Assembly: GCF_019063845.1 (NCBI RefSeq)
Contig: NZ_CP077683.1
Span: 1,612,001 to 1,676,000 of the forward strand
DNA length: 64,000 nucleotides
Reading direction: 5' to 3'
Source of the DNA: Geomonas subterranea
GTDB taxonomy: Bacteria > Desulfobacterota > Desulfuromonadia > Geobacterales > Geobacteraceae
Shown: positions 10,200 to 18,789 of the stretch, piece by piece
Layout: every line of letters begins with the position of its first letter
Position numbering within the stretch: position 1 is the first letter of the stretch
Notes under the pieces: generated by a model
Told to the model about the DNA's origin: nothing
What the model saw: only the letters and a program-made list of their open reading frames with translations
Databases searched by the model: none
Made by a program: the position numbers and the translations under genes

Positions 10200-10236
10200 C
10201 TAGTCCCTAGTCCCTAGTCCCTAGTCCCTAACCCCT
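10200..10236. repeat. 9-bp tandem repeat (CTAGTCCCT x4)
   Basis: The unit CTAGTCCCT is repeated four times head to tail, with a degenerate fifth copy (CTAACCCCT), just downstream of the TPR gene stop. It is not coding and has no hairpin. Confidence 0.75.
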
Positions 10237-10241
10237 GCCCC

Positions 10242-11033
10242 CTACTTCATCTCTTCCTTGAGCCCCTCGATAACCGCCTTGACCTCGGCGATCATCTCCC
10301 TGGCCTGGGGCGAGTGCTCCCTCTTCAGGTAGTTCTCGAAGTGCTTGATGGCGTCGGCGGTACGGTCCTGGTCGATGCAGATGTTGCCCAAGGTCAGGTA
10401 GCTCATGGTGAAATCCGGATCGAGGCGGATCGCCTCCAGGGTCTCGCGCTCGGCCGCCTCCAGGTCGTCCATGTCGTAGTAGAGCTCGCCCAGGTTGAAA
10501 CGGGCGGTGGCGTCGGTGGGGTCGATCTCGATCCCCTTGTGGTACGCGGCGATGGCCTTCTCGTTGTCACCCAAACCGTAGTAGAGATCCCCCATGGCGT
10601 TCAGGGCGAAGACATTGCCGGGATCGAGCTCAAGCGCCCTCTCGAACGCCTTCAGCGCGTCGTCGGCTCGTTCCATGGCGTTGTACACGAGACCCATGCT
10701 GACATAGCCGTCGCAATCCTTGGGCTGCAGTTCGGTCACCTTCCGGTAACAGGCCAGCGCGTCCTTGTGCTTGCCTGATTCAAAATAGACATCGCCCAGG
10801 GCGGTAAGCCCGTCCAGGTCCTCAGGGGCGAGTTCCAGCCCCTTCTTGAGGGCGGCGATGGCGTCATCCACCTGCCCCCCCTCGGAGTGTGCCTCGCCGA
10901 GGTAGAAGTAACCCTCCGCGTTCTGGGGCTCCAGTGCGATGCAACCCTTGAATGCCTCCACGGCCTGGGCGTACTCGCCGGACTCCATATGCGCTATGCC
11001 GTTTGCCAGCTTCTCATCAAAAGTTGTTGCCAT
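10242..11033 (-). CDS. Tetratricopeptide repeat protein
   Basis: A 263-residue protein made almost entirely of about seven 34-residue TPR units, each with the W/Y-L-G-A-Y-A-P pattern (for example AEGYFYLGEAHSEGG, VFALNAMGDLYYGLGD, ARFNLGELYYDMDD). TPR arrays form a superhelix that binds other proteins. No signal peptide or catalytic domain is present, so a cytoplasmic scaffold role is likely but the partner is unknown. The ATG at 11033 is preferred because GGAGG lies 5 bp upstream; a GTG four codons earlier is in frame. Confidence 0.88.
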   Translation of the reverse strand: MATTFDEKLANGIAHMESGEYAQAVEAFKGCIALEPQNAEGYFYLGEAHSEGGQVDDAIAALKKGLELAPEDLDGLTALGDVYFESGKHKDALACYRKVTELQPKDCDGYVSMGLVYNAMERADDALKAFERALELDPGNVFALNAMGDLYYGLGDNEKAIAAYHKGIEIDPTDATARFNLGELYYDMDDLEAAERETLEAIRLDPDFTMSYLTLGNICIDQDRTADAIKHFENYLKREHSPQAREMIAEVKAVIEGLKEEMK

Positions 11034-11132
11034 TGCCACCTCCACGACTCCAATCGGATTTCATTGGCGCACACTATAACAGAGATAGGACCGCTTTGCC
11101 AACTTAAGAGCTGCTAAAATTGCATTAAAAGC

Positions 11133-11161
11133 TTTCACATATCATTTTACTCATCTATACT
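11133..11161 (+). promoter_or_regulatory. Sigma70-type promoter of ptsP
   Basis: TTTCAC and TATACT are separated by exactly 17 bp, with the -10 box ending 28 bp before the ptsP ATG. It implies a short leader. Confidence 0.55.
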
Positions 11162-11189
11162 GCGACCATCACACGCAAAGGGGTAGGTA

Positions 11190-13535
11190 ATGCCAGAGGA
11201 GGCAGGTGAGCAACTGGGACTGAGGACACTGGAGGACATCAGCGCGCTGATTCTCCAGTCCCACGATCTGCAGGAGACTCTGGACAACATCGTCAACCTG
11301 GTCGCTAAGAGGATGTCCTCCGACGTATGCTCCATCTACCTCCTGGAGGAGGACGGCGAGACACTGAGGCTGCACGCGACCCGCGGTCTTTCCAGGCTTT
11401 CCGTCGGCATCACCATGAAGATCTCCGAGGGCCTCACCGGCCTGGTCGTGGAGCAGCGCGGCGTGGTGGCCACCGACAACGCCCCGCGGCATCCCCGCTA
11501 CAAGTACTTCAGAAAGACCAAGGAGGAGAAGGTCCTCTCCTTCCTGGGCGTCCCCTTCTTCGAACGCGACACCCCGATGGGGGTACTGGTCATCCAGAAC
11601 AGGGAGGCCAGAACCTTCACCCCCCACGAGATCAGCGCCGTCTCCACTATAGCCTGGCAGATTTCCAGCATCGTCTCCAACGCCAAACTGCTCGACTCCG
11701 TCCGCAAGAAGGAGGAGGAGCGCGCCTTCTACGCCGCCGAGGTTGACCGCCTCATGAAGAGCGGCGTCCTCAAGGAGGGGGGGCGCACCTCGCGCAAGTC
11801 GTCTTCCTCCTCCGCCGCCCTGACCGGCATCGGCATCTCCCCCGGCTTCGCCCTGGGCAAGGTCTCCATCCTGCACCACAGAGGCCCCACAGAGGAGGCG
11901 ATACTGGAGCGCGCCCGCCCCCGCGCCGAAGAGCTGAACATGTTCCAGCAGGCCCTGGAAAAGGCCCGCATCCACACCATATACATGGAAAAGAGGATGG
12001 GGGAGATCCTCTCCGAGGCCGACGCGGCCATCTTCCACAGCCACCTCATGATCCTCGAAGACCGCGGCTTCATAGCCAAGATCACCGCCCTCATCGAGGA
12101 GGGGCTCGGCGCTCACCGCGCGGTGAACCAGGTGGTCGAGGCCTATGTCTCCGCCTTCGCCCGGATGGAGGACCCCTACCTGCGCGAACGCTCCGCCGAC
12201 ATGGAGGACATCGGCCGCAGGATCTGCGACGCACTGAACGGCCACAGCAAACACCGCGAGCGTCTGCGCGACGATCGCATCATCGTGGCGCGGGAACTGC
12301 TCCCCTCGGACCTGGCCATCATGGACCACGGCAAGGTGATCGGCATCGCCACCGAAAAGGGAAACCAGAACGCCCATGCCGCCATCATGGCGCGGGCTCT
12401 CGGCATCCCCGCCGTCTTCGGTGTCGAGGGGCTCCTGAACCGGGTCGGCGTGCGCAGCGAGGTGGTGGTCGACGGCAACTCCGGGTGCGTCTACGTGAAC
12501 CCGGATCAGGCGGTCAAGCAGGAATACGTGCGGCTGCAGGGCGAGTTCGACCAGAGACAGCGCGCCCTGGAGGAAATCCGCGATCTTCCCGCCCGCACCC
12601 CCGACGGCTGCACCATCACCCTCTTGGCCAACATCGGCCTCTTGAGCGACCTGAAGGTGGCGCACCTGCACGGCGCCGAGGGTGTCGGCCTGTATCGCAC
12701 CGAGTTCCCCTTCATGACACGCGCGTCCCTCCCCAGCCGCCAGGTGCAGGCGTCGGTGTACCGCAAGGTGCTGGAAGGATTCCCCGGACTCCCGGTGAAC
12801 ATAAGGACCCTGGACATCGGCGGCGACAAGGGGCTTTCCTACTTCCCGCACCCCAAGGAGGACAACCCGTTTCTGGGGTGGCGCTCCATGCGCCTGTCGC
12901 TGGACCGGGAGGACATCCTCAGGGAGCAGCTGGCCGCGATCCTGATCGCCTCGGCGTCGGGAAAGTGCACCCTCATGCTCCCGATGATCTCGGGGGTGGA
13001 CGAGGTGCGGCGCGTCAAGGTGATCCTCGAAGAGGTGAAGGAAGAGTTGACGCGGGAGGGGCGCGGTTTCGATGCGCGCATCGGCCTCGGCGTGATGGTG
13101 GAGTTGCCGGCGGCGGTGCTGGGGGCCGACATGCTGGTAAAGGAGGTGGACTACCTGAGCATCGGGACCAACGACCTCATCCAGTACACGCTGGCCTGTG
13201 ACCGGAACAACCCCAGGGTGAGGAAATGGTACGACCCGTACCATCCGGCGGTGCTGCATTCGATAAAGAAGGTGGCGGATGCGGCGGCAGGCGCGGGAAA
13301 GCCGGCTTCGCTGTGCGGTGAAATGGCGGGTGAGCCCATTAACGCGATACTGCTCATGGGGCTTGGCCTGCGCAGCTTCAGCCTTTCGGCGCCCAATATC
13401 CCCCGGGTGAAGGAAGCCGTGCGGCGCATCACCCTTCGGCAGGCACAGGAGATCGGCGACCGGGTGCTCGGCATGGAGAGCGCCCGGGCGATAAGGGAAT
13501 ACCTGGAAGCGGCCCAGCGGGAACTGGGGCTCTAA
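11190..13535 (+). CDS. ptsP: PEP-protein phosphotransferase of the nitrogen PTS (EI-Ntr)
   Basis: At 781 residues this has the EI-Ntr architecture. An N-terminal GAF sensor domain (about 20-170) precedes the enzyme I N-terminal domain with LTGIGISPGFALGKV near 210. The swivelling phosphohistidine loop GNQNAHAAIMARALGIPAV lies near 390, and the PEP-binding barrel (IGLGVMVELPAAV, SLCGEMAG) is C-terminal. It autophosphorylates from PEP and feeds NPr and EIIA-Ntr, linking carbon/nitrogen state to regulation; GAF-bearing forms respond to glutamine or 2-oxoglutarate in enterics. No PTS partners are adjacent. It has its own promoter and terminator, so it is monocistronic. Confidence 0.95.
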   Translation: MPEEAGEQLGLRTLEDISALILQSHDLQETLDNIVNLVAKRMSSDVCSIYLLEEDGETLRLHATRGLSRLSVGITMKISEGLTGLVVEQRGVVATDNAPRHPRYKYFRKTKEEKVLSFLGVPFFERDTPMGVLVIQNREARTFTPHEISAVSTIAWQISSIVSNAKLLDSVRKKEEERAFYAAEVDRLMKSGVLKEGGRTSRKSSSSSAALTGIGISPGFALGKVSILHHRGPTEEAILERARPRAEELNMFQQALEKARIHTIYMEKRMGEILSEADAAIFHSHLMILEDRGFIAKITALIEEGLGAHRAVNQVVEAYVSAFARMEDPYLRERSADMEDIGRRICDALNGHSKHRERLRDDRIIVARELLPSDLAIMDHGKVIGIATEKGNQNAHAAIMARALGIPAVFGVEGLLNRVGVRSEVVVDGNSGCVYVNPDQAVKQEYVRLQGEFDQRQRALEEIRDLPARTPDGCTITLLANIGLLSDLKVAHLHGAEGVGLYRTEFPFMTRASLPSRQVQASVYRKVLEGFPGLPVNIRTLDIGGDKGLSYFPHPKEDNPFLGWRSMRLSLDREDILREQLAAILIASASGKCTLMLPMISGVDEVRRVKVILEEVKEELTREGRGFDARIGLGVMVELPAAVLGADMLVKEVDYLSIGTNDLIQYTLACDRNNPRVRKWYDPYHPAVLHSIKKVADAAAGAGKPASLCGEMAGEPINAILLMGLGLRSFSLSAPNIPRVKEAVRRITLRQAQEIGDRVLGMESARAIREYLEAAQRELGL

Positions 13536-13542
13536 AAAACAA

Positions 13543-13574
13543 AGGCCGGACCCATCCAGGGGCCCGGCCTTTTT
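13543..13574. terminator. Bidirectional terminator between ptsP and a YtxH gene
   Basis: AGGCCGG (13543-13549) pairs with CCGGCCT (13564-13570), followed by T residues on the plus strand and by T3-G-T6 on the minus strand. It serves two convergent genes whose stops are 44 bp apart. Confidence 0.85.
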
Positions 13575-13578
13575 CCGT

Positions 13579-13815
13579 TTATATCCAGCAGTCTCCGCCG
13601 TCGTAATTGAGCGGATCCGAGCCGTTCTTCCTGGAGCGCATCTTCGCGTTCCTCACGCATCCCTTCAGTTTGTCCAGCGCCTCGTCTTTCGCTTCGCCCA
13701 GCTTTTCGCGTACCTCGCGGCCGGTTTTCGGTGTAAAGAGGAGTGCGGCACCCGCAGCTACCGCGGCTCCGGCCAGGAAGGCCAGCAGAGCGGCCTGTTC
13801 GCTTTTCTTCGACAT
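13579..13815 (-). CDS. Short YtxH domain-containing protein
   Basis: A 78-residue protein with a small membrane helix (AALLAFLAGAAVAAGAALLF) followed by the YtxH signature TPKTGREVREKLGEAKDEA. The tail is charged and ends in a short Asp/Gly/Cys-rich segment (YDGGDCWI). It is likely a small membrane-anchored stress protein of unknown mechanism, similar in plan to the gene at 8296-8652 but with a much shorter tail. The start ATG at 13815 gives a good N-terminus (MSKKSEQ), with AAAGGAG upstream. Confidence 0.75.
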   Translation of the reverse strand: MSKKSEQAALLAFLAGAAVAAGAALLFTPKTGREVREKLGEAKDEALDKLKGCVRNAKMRSRKNGSDPLNYDGGDCWI

Positions 13816-13946
13816 GTCGTATGCTCCTTTTGGTTCTGGAAGTTGTAACCGGAGAAAAATGTGCAGTCATTCTTATCACATTCCGCAGCGCAATAAAACC
13901 CCCAACAACAAATTATGACGCTTTTCCTTACATTCTGTTTTCTGAT

Positions 13947-13975
13947 TTGAATTGGGCCGTGTTAGATGCTACTAT
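13947..13975 (+). promoter_or_regulatory. Sigma70-type promoter of the parvulin gene
   Basis: TTGAAT and TACTAT are separated by exactly 17 bp, about 33 bp before the chosen ATG at 14008. This placement also argues against the upstream in-frame ATG at 13966, which would lie inside the promoter. Confidence 0.65.
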
Positions 13976-14007
13976 CCGTTGTTAAAAATATCACAAAGGA
14001 GATGTGC

Positions 14008-15321
14008 ATGTTTTCCTTTAAGAAATCCACAGTGCCTGCCGTCGCAGCCCTTCTTATGGCCCTGACGATTCCCGCCGGAGCTCTTGCCGAGGAAGCCGGC
14101 GTCGCCGCAACTGCTGAACCGGCCGCAAAGAGCGCCGCCAAGCCCGCCAAGAAAGCCGCCGCGAAAAAGCACGCCAAGAAGGGAGCCAAGCCCGCAGCCA
14201 AGGTCAAAACCGTCGCCAAGGCCCCTGCAGCCGCCGACAAGGGCGCGGCCAAACCTGCGGTCAAGGCAGCCGTTCAGGAACCGGCCAAGGAGGCCGCCAA
14301 GGCCCCAGCCAAGGAAGTCGCGAAGGAAGCAGCCAAAGAGCCGGCGCGAGACCAGGACAAGGATGCGCTCAAGGAAGTGTCAGACCTTCAGAAAGAGCAG
14401 CAGCAAAGGGAGCTGGCGCAGCAATCCCAGCATCCGGCCAACGTCGCGGTGCTCCGCGTCAACGGCTCCGTGATCACCAAACTGGATATGGACCGTGCCC
14501 TCAAGGTGATGCTGGCGCAAAGCCAGGTGAAGCAGCCACTGGCGCCGGAGGCCCAGAAGGAAGCGGAAGCGGCCGTACTGGAGCAGCTGACCTCGGTTGA
14601 GCTTTTGTACCAGGAAGCCACCAAGCTGGAGATTCCCGATCTGGACAAGCAGGTCACGGACAAAGTGTCCCAAAACCGCTCCAAGTTCAAGACCGACGAG
14701 GAGTTCATCGATGCGCTGAAGAGCGTCGACATGACCATGCAGGACATGCAGGACTTCACCCGCAAAGACATCGTCATCAACAACTTCATCGAGCAGAAGT
14801 TCACCGCCAAGGCGGCGGCCACCGATGCCGAGGCCAAGAAGTTCTACGAGGATAACAAGGACGCCTATTTCAAGTTGCCCGAGGCGGTCCGCGCCAGCCA
14901 CATCCTGGTGGGAGCCGACGCGAAGGCGACCCCGGAGGAGCGCAAGCGCGCCAAGGAAAAGGCCGAAGCGCTCCTCAAGCGGGTGAAGGCCGGTGAGGAT
15001 TTCGCAGCGATCGCCAAAGCAGAATCCTCCTGCCCTTCCGCGAGCCAGGGTGGCGACCTCGGCGCCTTCGGCCGCGGCGAGATGGTTCCCGCCTTCGAGA
15101 AAGCCGCGTTTGGCATGAAGACCGGTGAAGTGAGCGGCGTTGTCGAGTCCGAGTTCGGCTACCACATCATCAAGGTGACCGACAGGCAGGAAGCCGGAGC
15201 CGAGAAGTTCGAGAACGTGAAGGAGAAGATCACCGACTTCCTGAAAAAGCAGAAAGTGCAGCAGGAAATCACGAGCCTCGTGGAGCAGCTGAAAAAGACC
15301 GCGAAGATCCAGAAGGACTAG
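14008..15321 (+). CDS. Periplasmic SurA/PrsA-like parvulin with a Lys/Ala-rich linker
   Basis: The 437-residue protein begins with a signal peptide (MFSFKKSTVPAVAALLMALT, cleavage after ALA). A low-complexity Ala/Lys/Pro region of about 100 residues follows (AAKPAKKAAAKKHAKKGAK and similar). Then comes a SurA_N-type chaperone domain (VLRVNGSVITKLDMDRALKV ...) and a complete parvulin domain (RASHILVGADAKATPEERKR ... GDLGAFGRGEMVPAFEKAAF ... FGYHIIKVTDR). It should catalyse prolyl isomerisation and aid outer-membrane protein folding in the periplasm. The ATG at 14008 is chosen from AAAGGA 7 bp upstream. The basic linker resembles histone H1 tails and may bind peptidoglycan or LPS; that is inference. 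Confidence 0.9.
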   Translation: MFSFKKSTVPAVAALLMALTIPAGALAEEAGVAATAEPAAKSAAKPAKKAAAKKHAKKGAKPAAKVKTVAKAPAAADKGAAKPAVKAAVQEPAKEAAKAPAKEVAKEAAKEPARDQDKDALKEVSDLQKEQQQRELAQQSQHPANVAVLRVNGSVITKLDMDRALKVMLAQSQVKQPLAPEAQKEAEAAVLEQLTSVELLYQEATKLEIPDLDKQVTDKVSQNRSKFKTDEEFIDALKSVDMTMQDMQDFTRKDIVINNFIEQKFTAKAAATDAEAKKFYEDNKDAYFKLPEAVRASHILVGADAKATPEERKRAKEKAEALLKRVKAGEDFAAIAKAESSCPSASQGGDLGAFGRGEMVPAFEKAAFGMKTGEVSGVVESEFGYHIIKVTDRQEAGAEKFENVKEKITDFLKKQKVQQEITSLVEQLKKTAKIQKD

Positions 15322-15351
15322 TTTTCAAACTCCTCTGATCGGAATAAAAAA

Positions 15352-15378
15352 GGGCCCCGTGGTTGCGGGGCCCTTTTG
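15352..15378 (+). terminator. Intrinsic terminator after the parvulin gene
   Basis: GGGCCCC and GGGGCCC form a 7-bp stem around an 8-nt loop and are followed by TTTT. An A-run precedes it, which could also allow weak minus-strand function. Confidence 0.85.
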
Positions 15379-15389
15379 TGTATGTCCGT

Positions 15390-15428
15390 CTCCCCTCTCC
15401 CTCCGGGAGAGGGGCGGGGGTGAGGGCG
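15390..15428. repeat. Single copy of the dispersed hairpin repeat
   Basis: This has the same CCCTCTCCC/GGGAGAGGG-type hairpin and GGGGTGAGGG tail as the array at 9924-10090, with a CCG loop. The remaining bases up to 15570 show no gene or other element. Confidence 0.8.
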
Positions 15429-15570
15429 TCGCCAGTTGCCATCTGTGCCGCAATCCCTTCGTAGCATCCCCCGCACCGCCCTCCGTCACGAAGCGCTGCT
15501 CGTGAGCCGGCGTACTCCCTTTTGCGAAGGAGAGACAGAGGGGATTTCCCCTTTGCCTTGGTTAGGCCCC

Positions 15571-16086
15571 CTACGCCGCTGTAGCCGCCGGCGGCACAAA
15601 CACCCTGGCCGCCAGCTCGTTATCCAGCATCAACAGCCCCTGCCCGTTGTCGCCGATCAGCTTCAGCTTCCCGATGATATCCCTGTCGTTTTCCTCCTCC
15701 TCGATCTGCTCGGTCACGAACCATTGCAGGAAGATGTTGGTGGCGTGATCCTTTTCTGTAAGGGCAAGGTCGGTGAGTTCGTTGATCGAGGAGGTGATGG
15801 TGAGCTCGTGTTTCAAAGTCTGCTCGAACATGTCCAGCAGGTTCTTGAACTCGGCAGGAGGTGCGTCGATCGCCTGCAGCTTCACGTGCTCTCCGCGGCT
15901 GTTGATGTAGTTATAAAACTTCATGGCGTGAACCATCTCTTCCTGGTACTGGACCATGAACCAGTTGGCGCTTCCTTTGAGTCCGATGGAAGAGGCATAG
16001 GAAGACATGGAAAGGTAGAGATAAGCAGAGTAAAGTTCGTTGTTGAGCTGCTTGTTGAGAGCGGAGCACAGCTTTTCGGTCAGCAT
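15571..16086 (-). CDS. Ferritin
   Basis: A 171-residue non-heme ferritin that oxidises Fe(II) and stores iron in a 24-mer cytoplasmic shell. The four-helix bundle carries the ferroxidase residues in LNNELYSAYLYLSMSSYA, WFMVQYQEEMVHAMKFYNY (E and H pair) and QWFVTEQIEEE. The length matches bacterial FtnA. The true start is the ATG at 16086 (MLTEKLCSALNKQ), since AAGGAGG lies just upstream; the frame extends 22 codons further without family similarity. It is monocistronic. No Fur box is claimed: I could not identify a convincing one by eye. Confidence 0.95.
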   Translation of the reverse strand: MLTEKLCSALNKQLNNELYSAYLYLSMSSYASSIGLKGSANWFMVQYQEEMVHAMKFYNYINSRGEHVKLQAIDAPPAEFKNLLDMFEQTLKHELTITSSINELTDLALTEKDHATNIFLQWFVTEQIEEEENDRDIIGKLKLIGDNGQGLLMLDNELAARVFVPPAATAA

Positions 16087-16198
16087 CAGGTATTCCTCCT
16101 TGTAATCAAATAACACGTAGTGTCTTTGTGATCCAGGTACTATGTTACCCAACGCTGTGTCATTGGCAAGCGAGGTATACGCAAGGCAGCAAGCGCGG

Positions 16199-17005
16199 TC
16201 AGATCCGGGAATCGGCGGGGCGGCCGCGCCACCCTTCCAGGTAGCGTTTGTACGCCTTCCTCGCCGGGGTTCTCAGGTAGAAAAGCATGGTGCCGAACTC
16301 CGCCAACGCGTTCAGGTAGTCCGTCATACCGACCTTGGACCCTTTTATATCCCGCCATTCCTGCAGAGGAAATTCAACCCAGTTGGCGCTCGCCTCGGCG
16401 CTGGAGCATTCCAGCGCCAGTGGAAACCGGGCCAGCATCTCCACGTCGAAGGTCCAGCGCACCTTGAACGGGGTGCCAAAGACGATCCTCAACGCGGTGG
16501 AATTTCTGAAGATCTTGGCCCCGCACTGGGTGTCGTAAATGTGCATACCAAGCAGCATCGACGCGAAGGTCGCGAACACACGGCCCAGGTAGTGCCGCAG
16601 CGGCCTGCGTTTGATCCTTCTCCCCAACAGGCGTACGCGTGAACCAAGCACCGCATCGACCTGGCGCGTTTCCAGCACCTCGCAGAAATCCGCGATGGCG
16701 TCGAGCGGCGTGGCCAGGTCGGCGTCCCAATACCCCACATAATCAAAGGGCCCATCGCACGCATCGAGGATCCCGCGTCTGACCGCCTCCGCCTTGCCGC
16801 GGTTGGTCTCGAGATCGAGCACGTCGACCTGCCCGGGATTGCCATCCCGTATGGAGCCGAGAATCTGGAGGGTAGAGTCTGTGCTGCCGTCGTTGACGAA
16901 GAGGAAGGACAAGGAGGGGTTCTCGTGCACCAGGGACAGAAATGCCTGCGGCACAAGGCGCTGTGATTCGTTGTAGCAGGGCACTATTATCCTTGTTTTT
17001 CGCAT
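16199..17005 (-). CDS. Family 2 glycosyltransferase, dolichyl-phosphate-sugar synthase-like
   Basis: The protein (268 residues from the ATG at 17005, MRKTRIIVPCYNESQR) has a GT-A fold with the conserved FVNDGSTDSTLQIL, GKAEAVRRGI and DADLATPLDAI (DxD metal site) motifs, then GSRVRLLGRRI and the TQCGAKIF segment typical of DPM1/Alg5-like enzymes. These transfer a sugar from a nucleotide donor to a polyprenyl phosphate. The start overlaps the upstream methyltransferase by 19 bp, indicating translational coupling. An alternative ATG at 17014 is in frame. The longer 308-residue frame is not credible because it overlaps the neighbour by 139 bp. Confidence 0.85.
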   Translation of the reverse strand: MRKTRIIVPCYNESQRLVPQAFLSLVHENPSLSFLFVNDGSTDSTLQILGSIRDGNPGQVDVLDLETNRGKAEAVRRGILDACDGPFDYVGYWDADLATPLDAIADFCEVLETRQVDAVLGSRVRLLGRRIKRRPLRHYLGRVFATFASMLLGMHIYDTQCGAKIFRNSTALRIVFGTPFKVRWTFDVEMLARFPLALECSSAEASANWVEFPLQEWRDIKGSKVGMTDYLNALAEFGTMLFYLRTPARKAYKRYLEGWRGRPADSRI

Positions 17006-17724
17006 AGCACCCATCCTGTCAGCCCCGGGATCTTGATCCCCAGGCGGCCCGCCGCAAGCAGAAGCTTGTTGTCCAATCTCAGCGCCAGTTTGATGAGAGA
17101 AGTGAGCAGCGCGCCCCGGCGCCACTGCCCTACCCCCTCCGAGACATCGGCGGAGTTCAGCAACTTGAAGAGCACCAACTTTGGCAGCAGCAATGATGAA
17201 AACAGGTAACCCGAGCGCCGGACCTTCAACCCCGCGACCTCGGCGAGTTGAACCAGTGCGGGAAGGCTGTAGCGCCGGTAGTGTCCCAGGAATGCGTCGT
17301 GACCGCTGAAAAGGGCCTGGAAGGCGGGCACCGTTATCATGACGGCGCCTTTGGCCTCAAGGTACCTGTTCACAACGTTCTTGAGGAAAGAGACATCATC
17401 CTCTATATGCTCGAGCACGTCTAACAGCAGGATCAGGTCGAAGCTCCCCGATTGCGGCAACTCCCTTTGAAAGGAGATATCGGACCTGGCCGCGGTGAAA
17501 TTTACTAGTTGTTCACGGGTGAGGTTGCTGTCAACAGCAGCGACTTCCCTGTGTCGGAGGCCACTGAAAAGATTTTCGGCAACAAAGCCATCGCCGCAAC
17601 CGATATCCAGTACCCGCACCCCCTCCGTAAGGTGGTCACAAAGGATGTCGTGCAAGGCATCCAGCCGGGAGGTTTCCCATGGATGTCTTTTCTGGTTATC
17701 CGCCTGTGCCTCTTTCAGGTCCAT
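16987..17724 (-). CDS. Class I SAM-dependent methyltransferase
   Basis: A 245-residue protein whose SAM-binding Rossmann fold is seen in GVRVLDIGCGDGFVAENLF (motif I, near residue 35) and in FDLILLLDVLEHIEDDVSFL (motif post-I to II, near 108). The C-terminal half contains FSGHDAFLGHYRRYSLPAL, common in methyltransferases found next to polyprenyl-linked glycan genes, and ends with a hydrophobic stretch that may touch the membrane. The substrate is unknown; coupling with the DPM1-like glycosyltransferase suggests a glycan or lipid-linked intermediate. Confidence 0.82.
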   Translation of the reverse strand: MDLKEAQADNQKRHPWETSRLDALHDILCDHLTEGVRVLDIGCGDGFVAENLFSGLRHREVAAVDSNLTREQLVNFTAARSDISFQRELPQSGSFDLILLLDVLEHIEDDVSFLKNVVNRYLEAKGAVMITVPAFQALFSGHDAFLGHYRRYSLPALVQLAEVAGLKVRRSGYLFSSLLLPKLVLFKLLNSADVSEGVGQWRRGALLTSLIKLALRLDNKLLLAAGRLGIKIPGLTGWVLCEKQG

Positions 17725-17852
17725 CCGCCGTAACCATGCCTTTGCAAGTTCAAATAAGATGGCGCCAATGTCTCACAACCTGATGGCATAGTCAACGTTT
17801 GCCGCGGTTTCCCGCGCTCTGCCCTCGCGTCCCATCCCCTCTCCCCCGCTCC

Positions 17853-17889
17853 ATCCCCTCTCCCTCTGGGAGAGGGCTAGGGTGAGGGT
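17853..17889. repeat. Single copy of the dispersed hairpin repeat
   Basis: An intact CCCTCTCCC/GGGAGAGGG hairpin with a CTAGGGTGAGGG tail lies between the slipin stop and the methyltransferase promoter region. A partial copy (CCCCTCTCCC) precedes it at about 17836. Confidence 0.8.
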
Positions 17890-17892
17890 ATC

Positions 17893-18648
17893 CTACATCC
17901 GGTCGATGAAAACCTTGATGAGATCGATAGGGACCGGGAAAATGGTCGTTGAATTCTTCTCCGCCGCGATCTCGGTCAGCGTCTGCAGGTAGCGCAGCTG
18001 CAGTGACATCGGTTCGTCCCCCATCACCTTTGCCGCCTGGGCCAGCTTCTCGGAAGCCTGCAGTTCGCCTTCTGCGTGGATAACCTTAGCGCGCCGCTCG
18101 CGTTCCGCCTCCGCCTGCCTGGCTATCGCACGCTGCATCTCCTGCGGCAGGTCGATGTTCTTGACCTCGACCGTCGACACCTTCACCCCCCAGGGCTCCG
18201 TCTGCCGGTCCAGGATCTCCTGGAGTTCCTTGTTGATCTTTTCACGGTTGGCAAGGAGCTCGTCGAGATCCACCTGGCCCAGCACGCTCCTCAGTGTGGT
18301 CTGGGAGAGCTGGCTGGTCGCATAGAGGTAGTTCTCCATCTCGACCACGGCCCGTACCGCGTCGACCACGCGGAAGTAGACGACCGCCGAGACCTTGACG
18401 GTAACGTTGTCGTGTGTGATCACGTCCTGGGACGGCACGTCCATGGCAACGATGCGCAGCGAGACCCGCACCAGCCGGTCGATGCCCGGGATGATGAGCA
18501 CAAGCCCTGGACCACGCACCTTCTTGACCCGGCCGAGGCGGAACAACACCCCTCGCTCATACTCGGGGAGGATACGGATGGCATTAGCCAGGAAAGCGAC
18601 CACGAGGAACAGGACGAACAGGACCGGAAACAGGTTCACGACATTCAT
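17893..18648 (-). CDS. Slipin / SPFH (band 7) membrane protein
   Basis: This 251-residue stomatin-like protein has an N-terminal membrane segment ([19 protein letters not shown]). An SPFH domain follows (about 30-200), including [18 protein letters not shown] and the coiled-coil-prone [24 protein letters not shown] proteins form large oligomeric cages or rings in the membrane and often regulate proteases. The usual partner, a NfeD-like protein, is not adjacent here, so it acts alone or with a distant partner. GGAGGG precedes the ATG. It is divergent from the NtrC-type regulator upstream. Confidence 0.9.
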   Translation of the reverse strand: MNVVNLFPVLFVLFLVVAFLANAIRILPEYERGVLFRLGRVKKVRGPGLVLIIPGIDRLVRVSLRIVAMDVPSQDVITHDNVTVKVSAVVYFRVVDAVRAVVEMENYLYATSQLSQTTLRSVLGQVDLDELLANREKINKELQEILDRQTEPWGVKVSTVEVKNIDLPQEMQRAIARQAEAERERRAKVIHAEGELQASEKLAQAAKVMGDEPMSLQLRYLQTLTEIAAEKNSTTIFPVPIDLIKVFIDRM

Positions 18649-18789
18649 GATTCCCTCCGCAGAGAACTCTTAATTTCACCCGAAAAACCCGCCCAAGTAT
18701 ATCGGAACAAGGCTTTACGTCAAATTGGCGTCTTGCCAAATGCGCTCATACGTGTTATTGAAGAAACCTCTAACAATGGAAATTACCGA

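Noticed and set aside
11169-13259. Long minus-strand open frame of about 700 codons opposite ptsP
   Set aside because: It is the mirror of a high-GC coding gene: rich in His, Gly, Ala and Val, with no domain, no ribosome-binding site and full overlap with an obvious PtsP protein.
18076-18789. Upstream extension of the NtrC-type regulator frame
   Set aside because: It is antisense to the slipin gene, and the receiver domain begins naturally at the ATG at 18790.
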